From positions 2,270,001 through 2,334,000 of the forward strand of contig CAJHZI010000447.1 of assembly GCA_905160935.1 (NCBI GenBank): a stretch of 64,000 nucleotides of DNA, in the 5' to 3' direction. Positions 43,375-54,429 of the stretch are shown here, piece by piece. The stretch comes from Enchytraeus crypticus (lineage: Eukaryota > Annelida > Clitellata > Enchytraeida > Enchytraeidae). Within the stretch, counting starts at the first letter, position 1. Each line of letters starts with the position of its first letter. The position numbers and the translations under genes were made by a program. Below the pieces are notes generated by a model that did not search any database, was not told the DNA's origin, and worked only from the letters and a program-made list of their open reading frames with translations.

Positions 43375-43530
43375 AATATTATTATTTTTAATAGTACTAT
43401 TATTATTATTGTTCTTTTACTGTTATTGTTATTTATAATGTTATTATTAGTTTTATTGTTATTTTTACTGTTGTTGTTATTATTATTATTATTGTTATTA
43501 TTAATATTATTATTACTTTATTATTTTCAT
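43375..43530. repeat. (TTA)n-rich tract
   Basis: TTATTA/TTGTTA triplets over about 150 bases, the tail of the reverse LINE end that follows. Confidence 0.8.
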
Positions 43531-43544
43531 TTGTATTATTTTGT

Positions 43545-43665
43545 TATCTCTGGTATAAAGAACTCGCCGTTTGATAAAGACGACTCAAGCAATACGTGAC
43601 GAGTCGCCGCCCGACTACTCGAGGCCAGCTATCGGCTTAAAAGAATTGCTGAAGCAGATTATCCC
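43545..43665 (-). mobile_element. R2-like LINE 3' end, reverse, diverged
   Basis: TATAAAGAACTCGCCGTTTG, GACGAGTCGCCGCCCGACTA and CTCGAGGCCAGCTATCGGC, then AAAAGAATTGCTGAAGCAG. Confidence 0.7.
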
Positions 43666-43894
43666 TATTATTATGATTACACAGGTCAATAAAATGAAAC
43701 TTTTTTCTCATCAGAGATTCAAAATATACTTTTCCAGAGTACTTTATGACGCTGATTACAAATCTGTAACCATAATTTTTCCAGCAAGTATAGTTTTTGA
43801 GTTATGACCGATTCAACTTTAACAATACTTAGCTTAGAATAAACGCATAAGCATAAGTTGTAGTTCATTTTCTTATAAAACTCTGCTCGACGTC

Positions 43895-43985
43895 ACTCGG
43901 TGGACACCAGAGCAGCCTCCTCAACCCTCTGCCTCCACTTATCACGATCCTGTGCAAAGTCATAAACGTTACCCTGCATAAGACT
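43895..43985 (-). mobile_element. LINE protein tail fragment
   Basis: The minus strand reads DFAQDRDKWRQRVEEAALVS, the C-terminal tail seen in many APE-type LINE proteins. Confidence 0.55.
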
Positions 43986-44175
43986 GAATTTGGTATCTAA
44001 TTGATTTATATCATTATTATCTTGCTTAATTAATGTGTATTTATTTCCCATTCCTACCCTCATTTTATTGTTTAGTAGTCTATATTTTAAAGCTTTTCTA
44101 ACTGGAGTTCATTTTCTTACAACACCTTTCTGTCAAATCAAATAAAAATATGCGAAAATGATCTCAGGAACCAAG

Positions 44176-44208
<33 letters not shown>

Positions 44209-44225
44209 TTATATTATACATATTT

Positions 44226-44520
44226 GACGGCGGGATTAGCGCACTTTGACGGCGGGATTAGCGCACTTGGTTAAGTTGCGCGTCAATTATCGAAGTTAAG
44301 CTGCATCGACCTCGGTTAGTACTTTGTGGGTGACCACCTTGGAAGACTGAGTGTTGGTAAAAGCTTAGGAAGGAAAAAATCCCAGGGTGATGGAAGGTTA
44401 TTCTTAAATCCGCGCCGGCTGCAATTGATGCGCCATCAAAAGGCAACGATTACTAATAACCGTGGAGAGGAAGGAGGAAATGGGGCTTAAACATGCATCT
44501 GTGCTTCCTGACCCAGTGTG
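44226..44520 (+). mobile_element. 5S-rRNA-derived SINE-like sequence
   Basis: TCGAAGTTAAGCTGCATCGA, then CTCGGTTAGTACTTTGTGGG and TGACCACCTTGGAAGACTG, matches the internal promoter half of metazoan 5S rRNA with substitutions. It is preceded by a 22-base direct repeat (GACGGCGGGATTAGCGCACT, twice) and followed by about 150 bases unrelated to 5S. The 5' third of 5S is not evident, so this is a 5S-derived repeat, not a functional 5S gene. Confidence 0.65.
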
Positions 44521-44619
44521 CCGTTATGTTATACTTAAATTTGTCACTCACCACATCTTCTATTGTCATGGAGTGAATCGTACTTAATTATAACCGTTGT
44601 GCGTACGATTTTCTCTTGT

Positions 44620-45260
44620 GTGATTGGTTTGGATTATCCCGGTGCAACATCCTGCAGTAGTCTGCCATCATACTCTCATTCCAGAAGTCTTGATAACGAT
44701 TTTCCATTCCTTTAATATCTTTGTGCAACCGCTCACCCTGTTCATCACTGACTGCACGGTTTTTCCAAGGTTTTCTGGGAAGAAATCTAGGTGTGAATGC
44801 AAAACATGAATCTTCAAAGACATTCTACAATCCATCTATTTGTAAGCAACTAGAAAATTCTGGATTCCGTGTCTGTAGTCCGGATACTTATTGATTCTAA
44901 AAAGTTTTCAAAAATCCATCTGAAGGCTTGCCATGCTTTTCGTTCGGAGGTATTGAGACTTCTATCGAAATTGTCATCTCTCTAAATCTCCCTAATCTGA
45001 GGTCCTACAAAGATACCCTCCTTCAGTTTTTTGAAACTAACTCTAGGGAATTTCTCAACCAGATATTGATATCCTCTGGAATTTGACTTTCCCATCGCTT
45101 TCACGAAGTTTTTCATTAACCCAAATTTGATATGGAGAGGTGGAATGAAAATCTTGTTGAAATCAACTAACGGCTTTCCTTTGACACTTTCTTTTCCTAG
45201 CTCGTATATGATTCGGAGCCGCCACTTATATGTGTAGTAGTGATCATCAGTAGCGAAACT
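44620..45260 (-). pseudogene. decayed copy of an uncharacterised repeat-associated protein family
   Basis: Reading from 45260 leftward: HYYTYKWRLRIIYELGKES, then FIPPLHIKFGLMKNFVKAMG, KLKEGIFVGPQIREI, a stop, then SERKAWQAF, CRMSLKIHVLHSHLDFFPEN, and in another frame SDEQGERLHKDIKGMENRYQ, then WNESMMADYC. I recall this pattern (PPLHIKLG, GIFDGPQIR, DEQGERFHQDIK, MMADYCW) from many uncharacterised, often multicopy invertebrate proteins. Its function is unknown to me. At least two stops and a frameshift make this copy non-functional. Confidence 0.65.
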
Positions 45261-45378
45261 AACAGTTATTAGCGTAATTTAACAGCAGTTAATCCTTATT
45301 GAGCCAACCTTCCAGGGGCATTCCGCTTACTTCTAAGGACCGATCCCTGCGGTTTAGTTCATTCAAAACCGACTCTAA

Positions 45379-45508
45379 TTCAGTTAACGTCAGTTTCCTC
45401 ACTCGAAATCGATGTCAGTGACGGGCAAGCCCAGGATTTGAACCCGCATCAACTGATCCGCGGTCGAGTATCTTGCCGACTTCGCCACTGGCTCCAGCCA
45501 ATGGCGGA
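45379..45508 (-). mobile_element. SINE S1 inserted into an R2-like LINE RT
   Basis: Complete reverse copy: GTTAACGTCAGTTTCCTCAC, CAGGATTTGAACCCGCATC, ATCCGCGGTCGAGTATCTTG and GCCACTGGCTCC. The next bases leftward of the SINE 5' end on the minus strand are the YLDDI codons of the LINE. Confidence 0.85.
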
Positions 45509-45957
45509 GATATATCGTCTAAGTAGCCTATTTTCAGGGAAGAGGATAGCGACTGGAGCAGAGGGTGTATTGTCAAACTGAACAGGAGAGGGCCCAAAGG
45601 GTCACCCTGTTATAACCCCTCGCTAGACATGATCACCCGTTGACGAAACGTAGAACACTTGGGTCTTCATAGGATAGACGGCAGAAGGGCCCCAGCTCAG
45701 GCAGTGAAGAGTCTACAGCTTCTAGCATGGGAACCCTTTTCAAGGTGTTGAAAGCGTTGAAAAATTCCAGTTTGGCCACAACCCACTCATCTGGCATGCT
45801 GCTAATGAATCGTCGGGTGGCATGCACGGCGGCTTCACAACCTCCTTTGACACCCGCGCCTACCTGGAGAGGTTGAAGAGTGTCTGAGAGCCTGTCCAGG
45901 GCGAAGGAATTAGCGCATTTGGCGGCTATCCTGCGCCAAGCGAAGCCCACAGCAATC
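45509..45957 (-). pseudogene. R2-like LINE reverse transcriptase fragment (different subfamily)
   Basis: GFAWRRIAAKCANSFALDRL, QVGAGVKGGCEAAVHATRRF, KLEFFNAFN and, after a break, GPLLFSLTIHPLLQSL and KIGYLDDIS. The motif A Asp is changed to Glu (KLEFFNAF against KLDFCNAF). It is about half identical to the copy at 8-1276. Interrupted by a SINE at the YLDD motif and ending in an (ATT)n region. Confidence 0.8.
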
Positions 45958-46060
45958 ATTATTATTATTATTATTATTATTATTGCTATTATTACTATTA
46001 TTATTATTTCTATTATTATTACAATTATTATTATTGTTGTTATTATTGTTATTAGTACTA
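45957..46060. repeat. (ATT)n array
   Basis: ATT triplets with interruptions, immediately 5' of the LINE RT fragment. Confidence 0.85.
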
Positions 46061-46603
46061 CTATTACTATGAGCGAGCTACTACAGCTGCTTCAGTATAG
46101 AGTTGTTGTTTCTGAATTCTAGAATTCTAAAGCAGGTATGAATTATAATCACGCCGTGTGTTCAAGCCATCTAGTGTCTGTTTTCACATTTTAGCTACTT
46201 GTATCTTCCATGATGATTATTAGAAATTCTAGACTAGATCAGTCGAAAGTCAGTAAATTCATTAGGAGGGAATTGAAGAGGAAGCAAAGACAATAAGATG
46301 AGACATTTGCGAATACAATAGATAATCGGCAAGAAAATGCGATTGGTTTAAGGACAGTAATATATGGGCCTAGTTTTAAAGCACATGACAATTTGCGGAC
46401 CTGAAATTTGATACTTCTTTTGTTTTCTTGCGTGTTGGGACTACTGGAAGGAATATTATGGTTCAACTAAGAATTTTTGCTCTGGATCCGCTTCCTGGCC
46501 ATGGAGTAGCGAAAGTATAAAAATGAACGAGATCTAAAAGGGATGATAATATTTATCTTGACTAGCTGTTTCAGGATCTCAATTATTTCTTAAGTTACGT
46601 AGT

Positions 46604-46604
<1 letters not shown>
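46061..46604. other. nothing recognised
   Basis: No gene or clear repeat. Confidence 0.4.
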
Positions 46605-46640
<36 letters not shown>

Positions 46641-46880
46641 TATATTTATTTCAATACACTCAAAATATACAGTGACATACACAAGCAAGGCTGTCAAACA
46701 GGTCACAAGTAACCAATCTAGTTGTCCACCCCTCAGTCATACAAATTGAAAAATAACCAGGCAAATGGAATAAACATGCAAAACAATTAAACAGTTGATA
46801 ATAATAAAAAATAGCAACAGGAAATAATAGCAACAGGAATTTAAAAAGAGAATATTGCTTCTGCCAATACTCTTTCTAAT
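46605..46880 (-). mobile_element. LINE 3' end with (CT)n tail
   Basis: (GA)n at 46611-46638, then AACTATATTTATTTCAATAC and ACTCAAAATATACAGTGACA. The body is shared with 29046-29250. Confidence 0.75.
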
Positions 46881-47092
46881 GATGCTCCAGTAGAGTAGTA
46901 TTTAAAGGTTTTTGCTCATTATGTTATAGCAGGATGTATATAAACTTCCTGCTATTGAAGTTCCAGCTGAGTCTATAAAAAAAGGCTTAACGTTCCTTTT
47001 TTCATTCAAGAATGATGCCACGGACGTCCACCCGTCCACACATGAAAGTTCTAGCAGAGTGTAGTCCTATATAAGGGTATTATTTATGGCGA

Positions 47093-47335
47093 CAGTTAAA
47101 AACAATTGAATTGAATTGAGTCACGTTTATTTCACTTAAAAACCTAAAACAGTACACCAGAAATACATGGAAATAAAGTGAAAAGGACACAAAGGCCACG
47201 AAAGTATTAACGTGTGCTCTGAACACATAGGCCTATAGCAAAAATATATCATACAAGCCTAATATTTCTGTATTATACTCGTCTCGTAACGCTCGCAACA
47301 CTTCTTTTGTTTCTTTAAGCAAGCACTAAACGTTA
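47093..47335 (-). mobile_element. another LINE 3' UTR-like end
   Basis: TTGAATTGAATTGAGTCACG and TTTATTTCACTTAAAAACCT resemble a reverse LINE 3' end (AATAAA-like on the minus strand). Weak. Confidence 0.4.
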
Positions 47336-47589
47336 GGGGATATTCAAGATATTTCTGTAATTTAGTTTAAAACATTACAAAAAATTAGAAGACGTAGATC
47401 TTAGTAGTATTGTTACTTAAATATTTAAATGCATATAAAGTTATAGACGTGCATGGCATCAATTTTTATCATATTAAATTTAAAATCTTTAGTATTCATT
47501 GTCAATTTAGTTTATTAAATTTATATTTCATTTTCTAATTTATATTTCATTTTCTAATTTATATTTCATTTTCTAAGCATTCATTTTTA

Positions 47590-48745
47590 ATATTTACCCT
47601 ACCCCTTCTACGCGGTGTTCCTCAAGGTTCAGTGTTAGGTCCATTGCTCTTCTCTTTATATATCACTCCTCTTAGCTACCTGCTTGCTCAGTCCTCCATA
47701 AATTTTCATTTCTATGCTGACGACACACAACTATATATTTCCTTTTCTAATCATGATTCCGATCAGAAACTGGCTCATCTCTCATCCATTCTAGACAAGG
47801 TTTATTTCTAGTTTTGTGCTAACCGTCTTGCTGTTAATCCCTCCAAAACTGAATATCTTTTAATTGGCACTTCTTTGCAAAGAAGCAAAATTACCAATAA
47901 CTCTGTTAATTTTCAGAATCTTGCTCTTTCGCCTTCTCGATCCGCTAAAAACCTTGGAGTCATATTTGATGAAAACCTTGACTTTAAATCCATATCTCTT
48001 CTGTTTATCGCGCTTCTTTCTTTCAGATTCGTCAGATTAAGCTAATGTGTCCATCCCTACTAGAAATTCAGCCACTATCCTTGCTAATTCTATAGTTCAT
48101 TCAAAGCTCGACTACTGTAATTCATTATTACATGGGTTGCCTACTTCTTCTCTCAATCGTTTGCAGCACGCCCAAAATTTTCTTGCACTTGTTGCTTGTA
48201 AGTCCTCTCGACTTCAATTTCGCTCACTTTCTCTACTTCGCAGTCTTCACTGGCTCCCTGTTAATCAACGCATAAAATATAAAATAGCTTCATTAACTTT
48301 CAAAACTCTGCGTTTTGGCAAGCCTACTTACTTATCTGAAATTCTTCTTCCCTATCATCCCTCACGCACACTTCGCTCCACCGATGCCAATCTTCTCTCA
48401 GTTCTAAATGTTCTCAAGTCATTGGGCAGACGTTCATTTTCTTACGCAGCACCCACAATCTGGAACTTTTTGCCTGCTAATCTTCGCTCTTGTTTTTTTC
48501 TTTCAACATTCTCTAGCAAGCTTGAATTTACCTTTTCATATCATAGACATAATCAATCTACCTTGACCATTTTTTGATCACGAGACTGGCTTTCGTTTAG
48601 GACCTTACTTCTCCTCAGCACATGCCTTTCGCAGATTGGTCTGGGTGAATTGATCTGTAGTGATGTGTGCTGTTGGGGACGTCCCTGACATCATCCCTGG
48701 ATGAGGAAACGGACGTTAAACCTTTATTATTATTATTATTATTTA
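47590..48745 (+). mobile_element. L2/CR1-like LINE, 5'-truncated, decayed
   Basis: The RT remnant contains LLRGVPQGSVLGPLLFSLYI, FHFYADDTQLYISFS, NRLAVNPSKTEYLLIG and NLGVIFDENLDF, with stops. 48047-48577 is open for the C-terminal domain: HSKLDYCNSLLHGLP, LHWLPVNQRIKYKIASLTFK and RSFSYAAPTIWNFLPANLR. The 3' UTR ends CATCATCCCTGGATGAGGAA, then ACGGACGTTAAACC and (TTA)n. Confidence 0.85.
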
Positions 48746-49051
48746 TTATTGATATTAAATATCCTATGTACGATGTTGCATTCAATTTCAATAATTTTTT
48801 GAACAATCAGCCGTCAATACTTTGAAATGTTAACCAAACTTTGATTGATCATTTGAGCGCAATTTATATAATCGAAAATAGTAAGCCTACTTTCTGTGCT
48901 ATTTCACTAGTTTAATTACTTGACAAACTTTCGCTTAGAAAAATTACCAAATTCTTAAAAATCGCAGGCAACTCAAATGCAAAACATTCCCATTAAAATC
49001 TAAAGCTAATTCAAATGTATTGTATGTTATATTAAAACACATGTTCTGAGA

Positions 49052-49052
<1 letters not shown>
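48746..49052. other. nothing recognised
   Basis: AT-rich, no signal. Confidence 0.4.
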
Positions 49053-49092
<40 letters not shown>

Positions 49093-49335
49093 AGTCGTTT
49101 GCCCAATGGCAGATTCAATGTATATACTCCTACTCAGAGACTGTAATCGCGTTCCACAACAGGAGTATTTCATCTCTATTTCATATCAACAAGTTCATCC
49201 TTTCACAAAAAATGGTTCTGGATTATCCATGCCTATTATTTAGCTTATACCTTTGAGATATAGCTTCTATAAGTGTCTTATCGGTTTATAGCATTTCCTT
49301 TCACGATACACAACATCCGACGCTAATGATTTAAC
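49053..49335 (+). mobile_element. (TC)n and diverged repeat family R4
   Basis: (TC)n at 49053-49088, then CCCAATGGCAGATTCAATGT, AATCGCGTTCCACAACAGG and ATCAACAAGTTCATCC, which follow the R4 order with many changes. Confidence 0.55.
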
Positions 49336-49989
49336 GAAGGTCACCGGATGCTGAATGAAGCGATAATCGTATATTTCTGCTTGAATTCAGATCACATGAT
49401 AAATATTTACTTTAGCGCCAGGTATTAATACATTAATTTAATATTTTTGCTGCAAATGATGAGCTAATGTAGGACGTGATTAGTAAATTTTATACAAAGT
49501 GCAACGTCATGGTAAGATTTTAATGTACTATGCAATTTTAATGTTATTGTTAAGTCAAGCCAGCACACTCATAACAGTTTTAATTGAAGGTCGGTGCTAT
49601 TCGTAGAATTTGATACGGATTAGCCCACGTTTTATTGCAATGCCAGATTAACAGTTTTGTAAATTTATATTATTGTGCTATTTTTAAAATGTAATTAAGT
49701 CAAATCTGAAATTGAAGGTTTGTAATATAATGCCTATCCAATGTTTCGCCATTTAGCCAATTATACAAGTATGCATTCAAAAAAGAATGTATAGCGACTA
49801 TTAACAAGCCAGGTAGAACCATTAAACTTTAAATTGACTGATTCAGTGTTGAACTGATCTCTGATGTGTTCGATTCCTAGTCTTGCAGATCGTTGAATAA
49901 AATCGCGCGTTCATTTGACCGTTAAATCAGCGATGTACTACAAATTGCCAAATTGCCTAAACGTTTTAGCACCAGAAAGCATTGATATT

Positions 49990-50400
49990 AACATACACTA
50001 TTGCCCTCTCCCTCTCTTAGTGCACTGCCTACTGGCAGGTCCATGATATATAACGCCTTCACTCTTCTCTGTTATCCGCTTTCCTCTCATGTCCACAAAT
50101 TATTGGGACTTTAAAATCATCTAACATTCTAATCTCGGCCTGCCTCTGCCTCTATTTTGTTCAATTCCACCATCTACGACCTCTGCTAAGAGACTTTCAC
50201 CACTTAGAAAGAGTCCTATCCAACTTCCTATCCTCCTATCTTTCTTTTTCTTGATGAATTTTTCAAGTGTCGATCTCTACCAACTCTCTCCAGAACTTCC
50301 TTATTTTTAACATTTTGAATCCAGCTAATCCTTTTCATTCTTCTCCATATCAACATTTCCAATGCCTCCAGTTTCCTGATATCAACCTTCCTTAGTTAAA
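49990..50400 (-). mobile_element. (GA)n-tailed LINE 3' fragment, reverse
   Basis: CTTAGTGCACTGCCTACTGG, CTCTTCTCTGTTATCCGC and AATCTCGGCCTGCCTCTGCC, then CTTTTCATTCTTCTCC: the complement of the WRRM...GRPR...MKR region, with stops. Confidence 0.75.
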
Positions 50401-50559
50401 GTCCATGTTTATTATCCTATTCATCATTTCTTTAAATTTCTTATCGCATTTAATAACTTAAACTGCTTATCTATACCAACTGCTTCAAGAACTTGTGCAT
50501 TTGTAATTTTGTGAGTTCAACTAACAGTTTACATCCTTTTTAATAACTGTATTTTCTAT

Positions 50560-50625
50560 ATAGTGATGTGTGCAATGGGGACGTCCCTGGCATTATCCCT
50601 GGATTAAAAAACAAGTGTTTTATAT
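50560..50625 (+). mobile_element. decayed L2-like LINE 3' end
   Basis: TAGTGATGTGTGCAATGGGG, then ACGTCCCTGGCATTATCCCT. Matches the terminus at 48655-48720. Confidence 0.6.
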
Positions 50626-51282
50626 CTTTTGCTCGGAGTTCATTCCTCTTTCCTATGGTCTTCTTTGACCGTGCAATTCTAGATTTTATTTCTGCCCCAT
50701 ACTTTCCACAATCCCAAATAGCGTCATCTAGTTGATATATTTACTTCACTTAGACTTTGCATTAGAAAAACATATTGAGCTGTGACTGTTAAGCTTTAAG
50801 CCTAACATTTAAAGCATTGAATCTATCACATAGAAAACTTTGAATTAAAAACAACTGTTTCACTATCACTATAACTATCATCATCAGCAGATTAACCATA
50901 CAAAAATTATTGTTACTAAATACCTTCAAGTTGTCGACACATATTAATTATTTTCATGTGAAACACGTAGATGCATAAACGTCAATCGTAGGGCATTGTG
51001 ATTTATGCCCTCCTTTTTAATAATTCAAGCTGAGCGTAAAGCATTGAGTTGCTTTCAGGCAGGAAAGAGTCGACTTGTATAATTGAATGCAGTCACTCAA
51101 CAGTCAGTACTTCACTGTGAATGGATGGGTTACTTTGTCTGTTAACTTTGTCACAGCCATTGCGATAGTTCTAATAGACGTAACCAGTTCGTTCGCTCGT
51201 TTGTGATGTCACAGTCATCAGAATTTGCTCTGTTTTATTAATACTTCACTAAAATCTTATTATATATATGTTTGAATTAGTT
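50626..51282. other. nothing recognised
   Basis: No coding signal. Confidence 0.4.
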
Positions 51283-51392
51283 TTTGGTCAGGAGCCCGAA
51301 CCGAGTTCGAACCCTAGCCGGGCTGGGGCTGTCTCTGACATTATTGCTTGTGATACGGAAATAGACGTTAAAATTAGCTTTATTGCCTTGCA
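51283..51392 (+). mobile_element. diverged SINE S1
   Basis: GAGTTCGAACCCTAG (box B), then TCTCTGACATTATTGCTTGT and GACGTTAAAATTAGCTTTAT. Confidence 0.6.
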
Positions 51393-51587
51393 GTAATAGA
51401 TTAGTCTGAAGCTCTTTATACTACTAAATTGTGGTTAAAGTTAATTTCATGGTTTTCACTGACACTAAATGTTTTATAAATAATTATAATATATTATTAT
51501 ATATTATAGGTTGGTTTTGACAACATACTTTTTCAGTTTATGGGTTTCTAAAATTTTAGCTCGTTGTAGCAGTCTAATACCCAGCTA

Positions 51588-51770
51588 TAATAATAATAAT
51601 AATAATGAAGGTTTAACGTCTGTTTCCTCATACAAGGATGATGAAACTATGATGAAGCTATGTAACAACAACAACAATAATACGATTAGAGTGCTACTGT
51701 CGTCCATGACAACATAGATTACTGTGGACTCAAATCAAAACCGATCAGCGGAAAGTGGGTAAACGGTGCG
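51588..51770 (-). mobile_element. L2-like LINE 3' end, reverse
   Basis: (AAT)n, then GAAGGTTTAACGTCTGTTTC, CTCATACAAGGATGATG and ATTAGAGTGCTACTGTCGTC. The last part is also at the end of the LINE at 54430. Confidence 0.75.
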
Positions 51771-53215
51771 AGCCAAAATTTGGATAATCAGTTCAAGGAA
51801 GGGTACTAGCGGAATGGAGGTTTACGTGTTGATCTCAATTCATAGTCTCACTAATTCTCGCACTAAAGAGTCATTTATGTAAATTTTAATAACGTTTTAC
51901 TTTTTAGATCAGAGGAAGGAAAATTATGTTTGTAAAGAGAAAAATTGTACTAATTGTCAATAAACTTGACCATTTAATTACTTGAGATTGCGGCTTATTT
52001 CTATGATTTCTTGAAGCAATCGGTTTCAATTAGTTAATAAAGTAAATACATGTATGTCTCTTGAGTGCATAATGTACCTTTATATGTACATGCTTCTAAC
52101 AAACATTTATTGTTATTTTATTTAATTCTTCTTTTGTACAGTTCGTTCACTATTAAAATAGTGTATATCTTGAATTATTTTAAAAATAATTGTTGTCTTT
52201 ATGAACACACGCCAATGCCTTCGGGCCTATATATATGACAATTTTCACATAATTTATTTGCATAGTCATGAAATCAATGTGATATTTGTCAAAGTAAAAA
52301 CTCAATTCAAAAGTCGCATAGCAGATTCACTGCTGAAGCCCGTCATAATATGCCGTTAAAGTCATTTACGAATTTCGTAGTGTTTAATTTTTTTGCTTTA
52401 ATTTTCAATTCATTTATGTTAGTGATTCTTCAAAACATTGACTTAAAAACTTGTGAGTTCCGTTTTCTTCTAATTGCCGGCTAGACAAATATCATGTAGA
52501 CCAGTATTTTGTTTTTTTGTAGACCAAGTTGTCGTTTTAGGATTTTATAAAGAAATCTACATTTCTTCATTAAACAATTTGCGTTAAACGCATTGATCTT
52601 CAAATGAAGGATAGCCATTTATCGGCTTCTTTGCTTTTTTCGCCCAGTTTTTGGATGAAGAGAGTTAACTAAGCTTTTTTGTTTCGTAACCGATTAAAGC
52701 AACTCAAAATTGCGAGTAAGCGTGCTGAGTTGGTTGCCTAGTGGTGTACCGCTTTGTTATGCTAATATGTACATCGATTTACACATTCAAATCTTACATT
52801 ATCAACATTAATTTGGTAGTAAATTCAATAAAATCAGCTTGAAATGGTATAATTATATAACAAATAGTATAGAAATTTTTCAAATGTTAACAAATAGAAT
52901 AGGAACGTAGGGAATGAAATGTTAGCAATGGAACGCTTGAAAAGACACCATGAGGCCAGAAGAAAAGCTTTAGACTAATTTTTATGAGAAATGACGAAAC
53001 TATATATTATGATAATTATATACTTTATCTTCAATGCCTTCGTGCGTGCATTCAAAATTCACTAGTATCAGTTTATTGCATATAATTTACTTTCGCCAGC
53101 AGAAATACTTTCATTGTCAATATCTCTATCTGCATATTTATATAAGCCTACTGCTTATCCAGGTACGCGTCGATGCTTAAAGTCTACGTTTCTTCTGTAA
53201 TTACACATATACATG
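51771..53215. other. nothing recognised
   Basis: Long AT-rich stretch without a gene or clear repeat. Confidence 0.45.
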
Positions 53216-53219
53216 GACA

Positions 53220-53221
53220 CA

Positions 53222-53273
<52 letters not shown>

Positions 53274-53359
53274 GTAATGTATATGTATATATTTAAATTC
53301 TGATTATAAATATAATCTAATTATTAATTATATTATATATGTATGTTAATGCACATAGG

Positions 53360-53409
<50 letters not shown>

Positions 53410-53430
53410 TATATATATATATATATATAT
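53220..53430. repeat. (TA)n microsatellites
   Basis: TA runs at 53220-53275 and 53360-53430. Confidence 0.92.
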
Positions 53431-53572
53431 CGCCACTGACTGGAGCCTGTGGCGATGTCGGTAAATTATTCGATCGCGGATCAGTATGTGTGGGGTTCAA
53501 ATCCTGGGCTCGCTCGTCACTAACATCTCTTTCGAGTGAGGAAACTGACGTTAACATTAGCTTTACCAGCTT
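53431..53572 (+). mobile_element. SINE S1 inside a (TA)n tract
   Basis: A complete copy from CGCCACTGACTGGAGCCTGT to AACATTAGCTTTACCAGC, with (TA)n directly on both sides (to 53430 and from 53573). Confidence 0.9.
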
Positions 53573-53624
53573 ATATATATATATATACATACATGTATAT
53601 ATATATATATATATAAATCTGATG

Positions 53625-53690
53625 CCGACGTCCTGACATCATCCTTGTATGAGGAAACGGACGTTAAACCTTTATTTTCATTAAAGTAAA
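53625..53690 (+). mobile_element. L2-like LINE 3' end
   Basis: GCCGACGTCCTGACATCATC, then CTTGTATGAGGAAACGGACG and TTAAACCTTTATT. Confidence 0.78.
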
Positions 53691-53944
53691 ACACTTCCTG
53701 TAGCCTAATGCTTTGTATCGACGGAGACAAACAACTTTGTAGATTTTGCTCGCCACTGATTTTCTACGCGGCAATTACTTGATTGCGCTGTAGTGATATA
53801 CGTGTCAGCTGATACACTGTTGTAGTAGAGTGGTTGATCAAGTTCAAGGGCCGTGATGACATTTGTTTTAGAACGTGGTGTTCTTTGCTATGTTTTCAAC
53901 GTAGCATTCAGCTTTAAAAACCGTTAGAATTCGCTGAAATAATT

Positions 53945-54340
53945 TATGAAAGATTATTATGATTATTTAGAATGATTTGATTATGATCATTTAGAATGAT
54001 TTGATTATGATTATTTAGAATGATTTGATTATGATTATTTAGAATGATTTGATTATGATCATTTAGAATGATTTGATTATGATTATTTAGAATGATTTGA
54101 TTATGATTATTTAGGATGATTTGATTATGATTATTAGTAGGATGATTTGATTATGATTATTAGTAGGATGATTTGATTATGATTATTAGTAGGATGATTT
54201 GATTATGATTATTAGTAGGATGATTTGATTATGATTATTAGTAGGATGATTTGATTATGATTATTAGTAGGATGATTTGATTATGATTATTAGTAGGATG
54301 ATTTGATTATGATTATTAGTAGGATGATTTGATTATTTAT
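53945..54340. repeat. 24/26-bp minisatellite
   Basis: The first part has units GATTATGATTATTTAGAATG plus ATTT (24 bases). The second part has units GATTATGATTATTAGTAGGA plus TGATTT (26 bases). About 15 units in total. Confidence 0.9.
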
Positions 54341-54429
54341 AGCACACTTGCATTTACGATCAGGTCACTACTAATCAGCAGATTTATTTGTATATAACCG
54401 GTACCCGTTTCGTAAATTTTGTGTAATAA

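Noticed and set aside
43073-43599. Leu/Ile-rich open frames suggesting membrane proteins
   Set aside because: Translations of (AAT)n/(TTA)n arrays attached to LINE tails.
44226-44345. Functional 5S rRNA gene
   Set aside because: Only the internal part of 5S is matched, with substitutions, and there is no terminator-like end at the right place.
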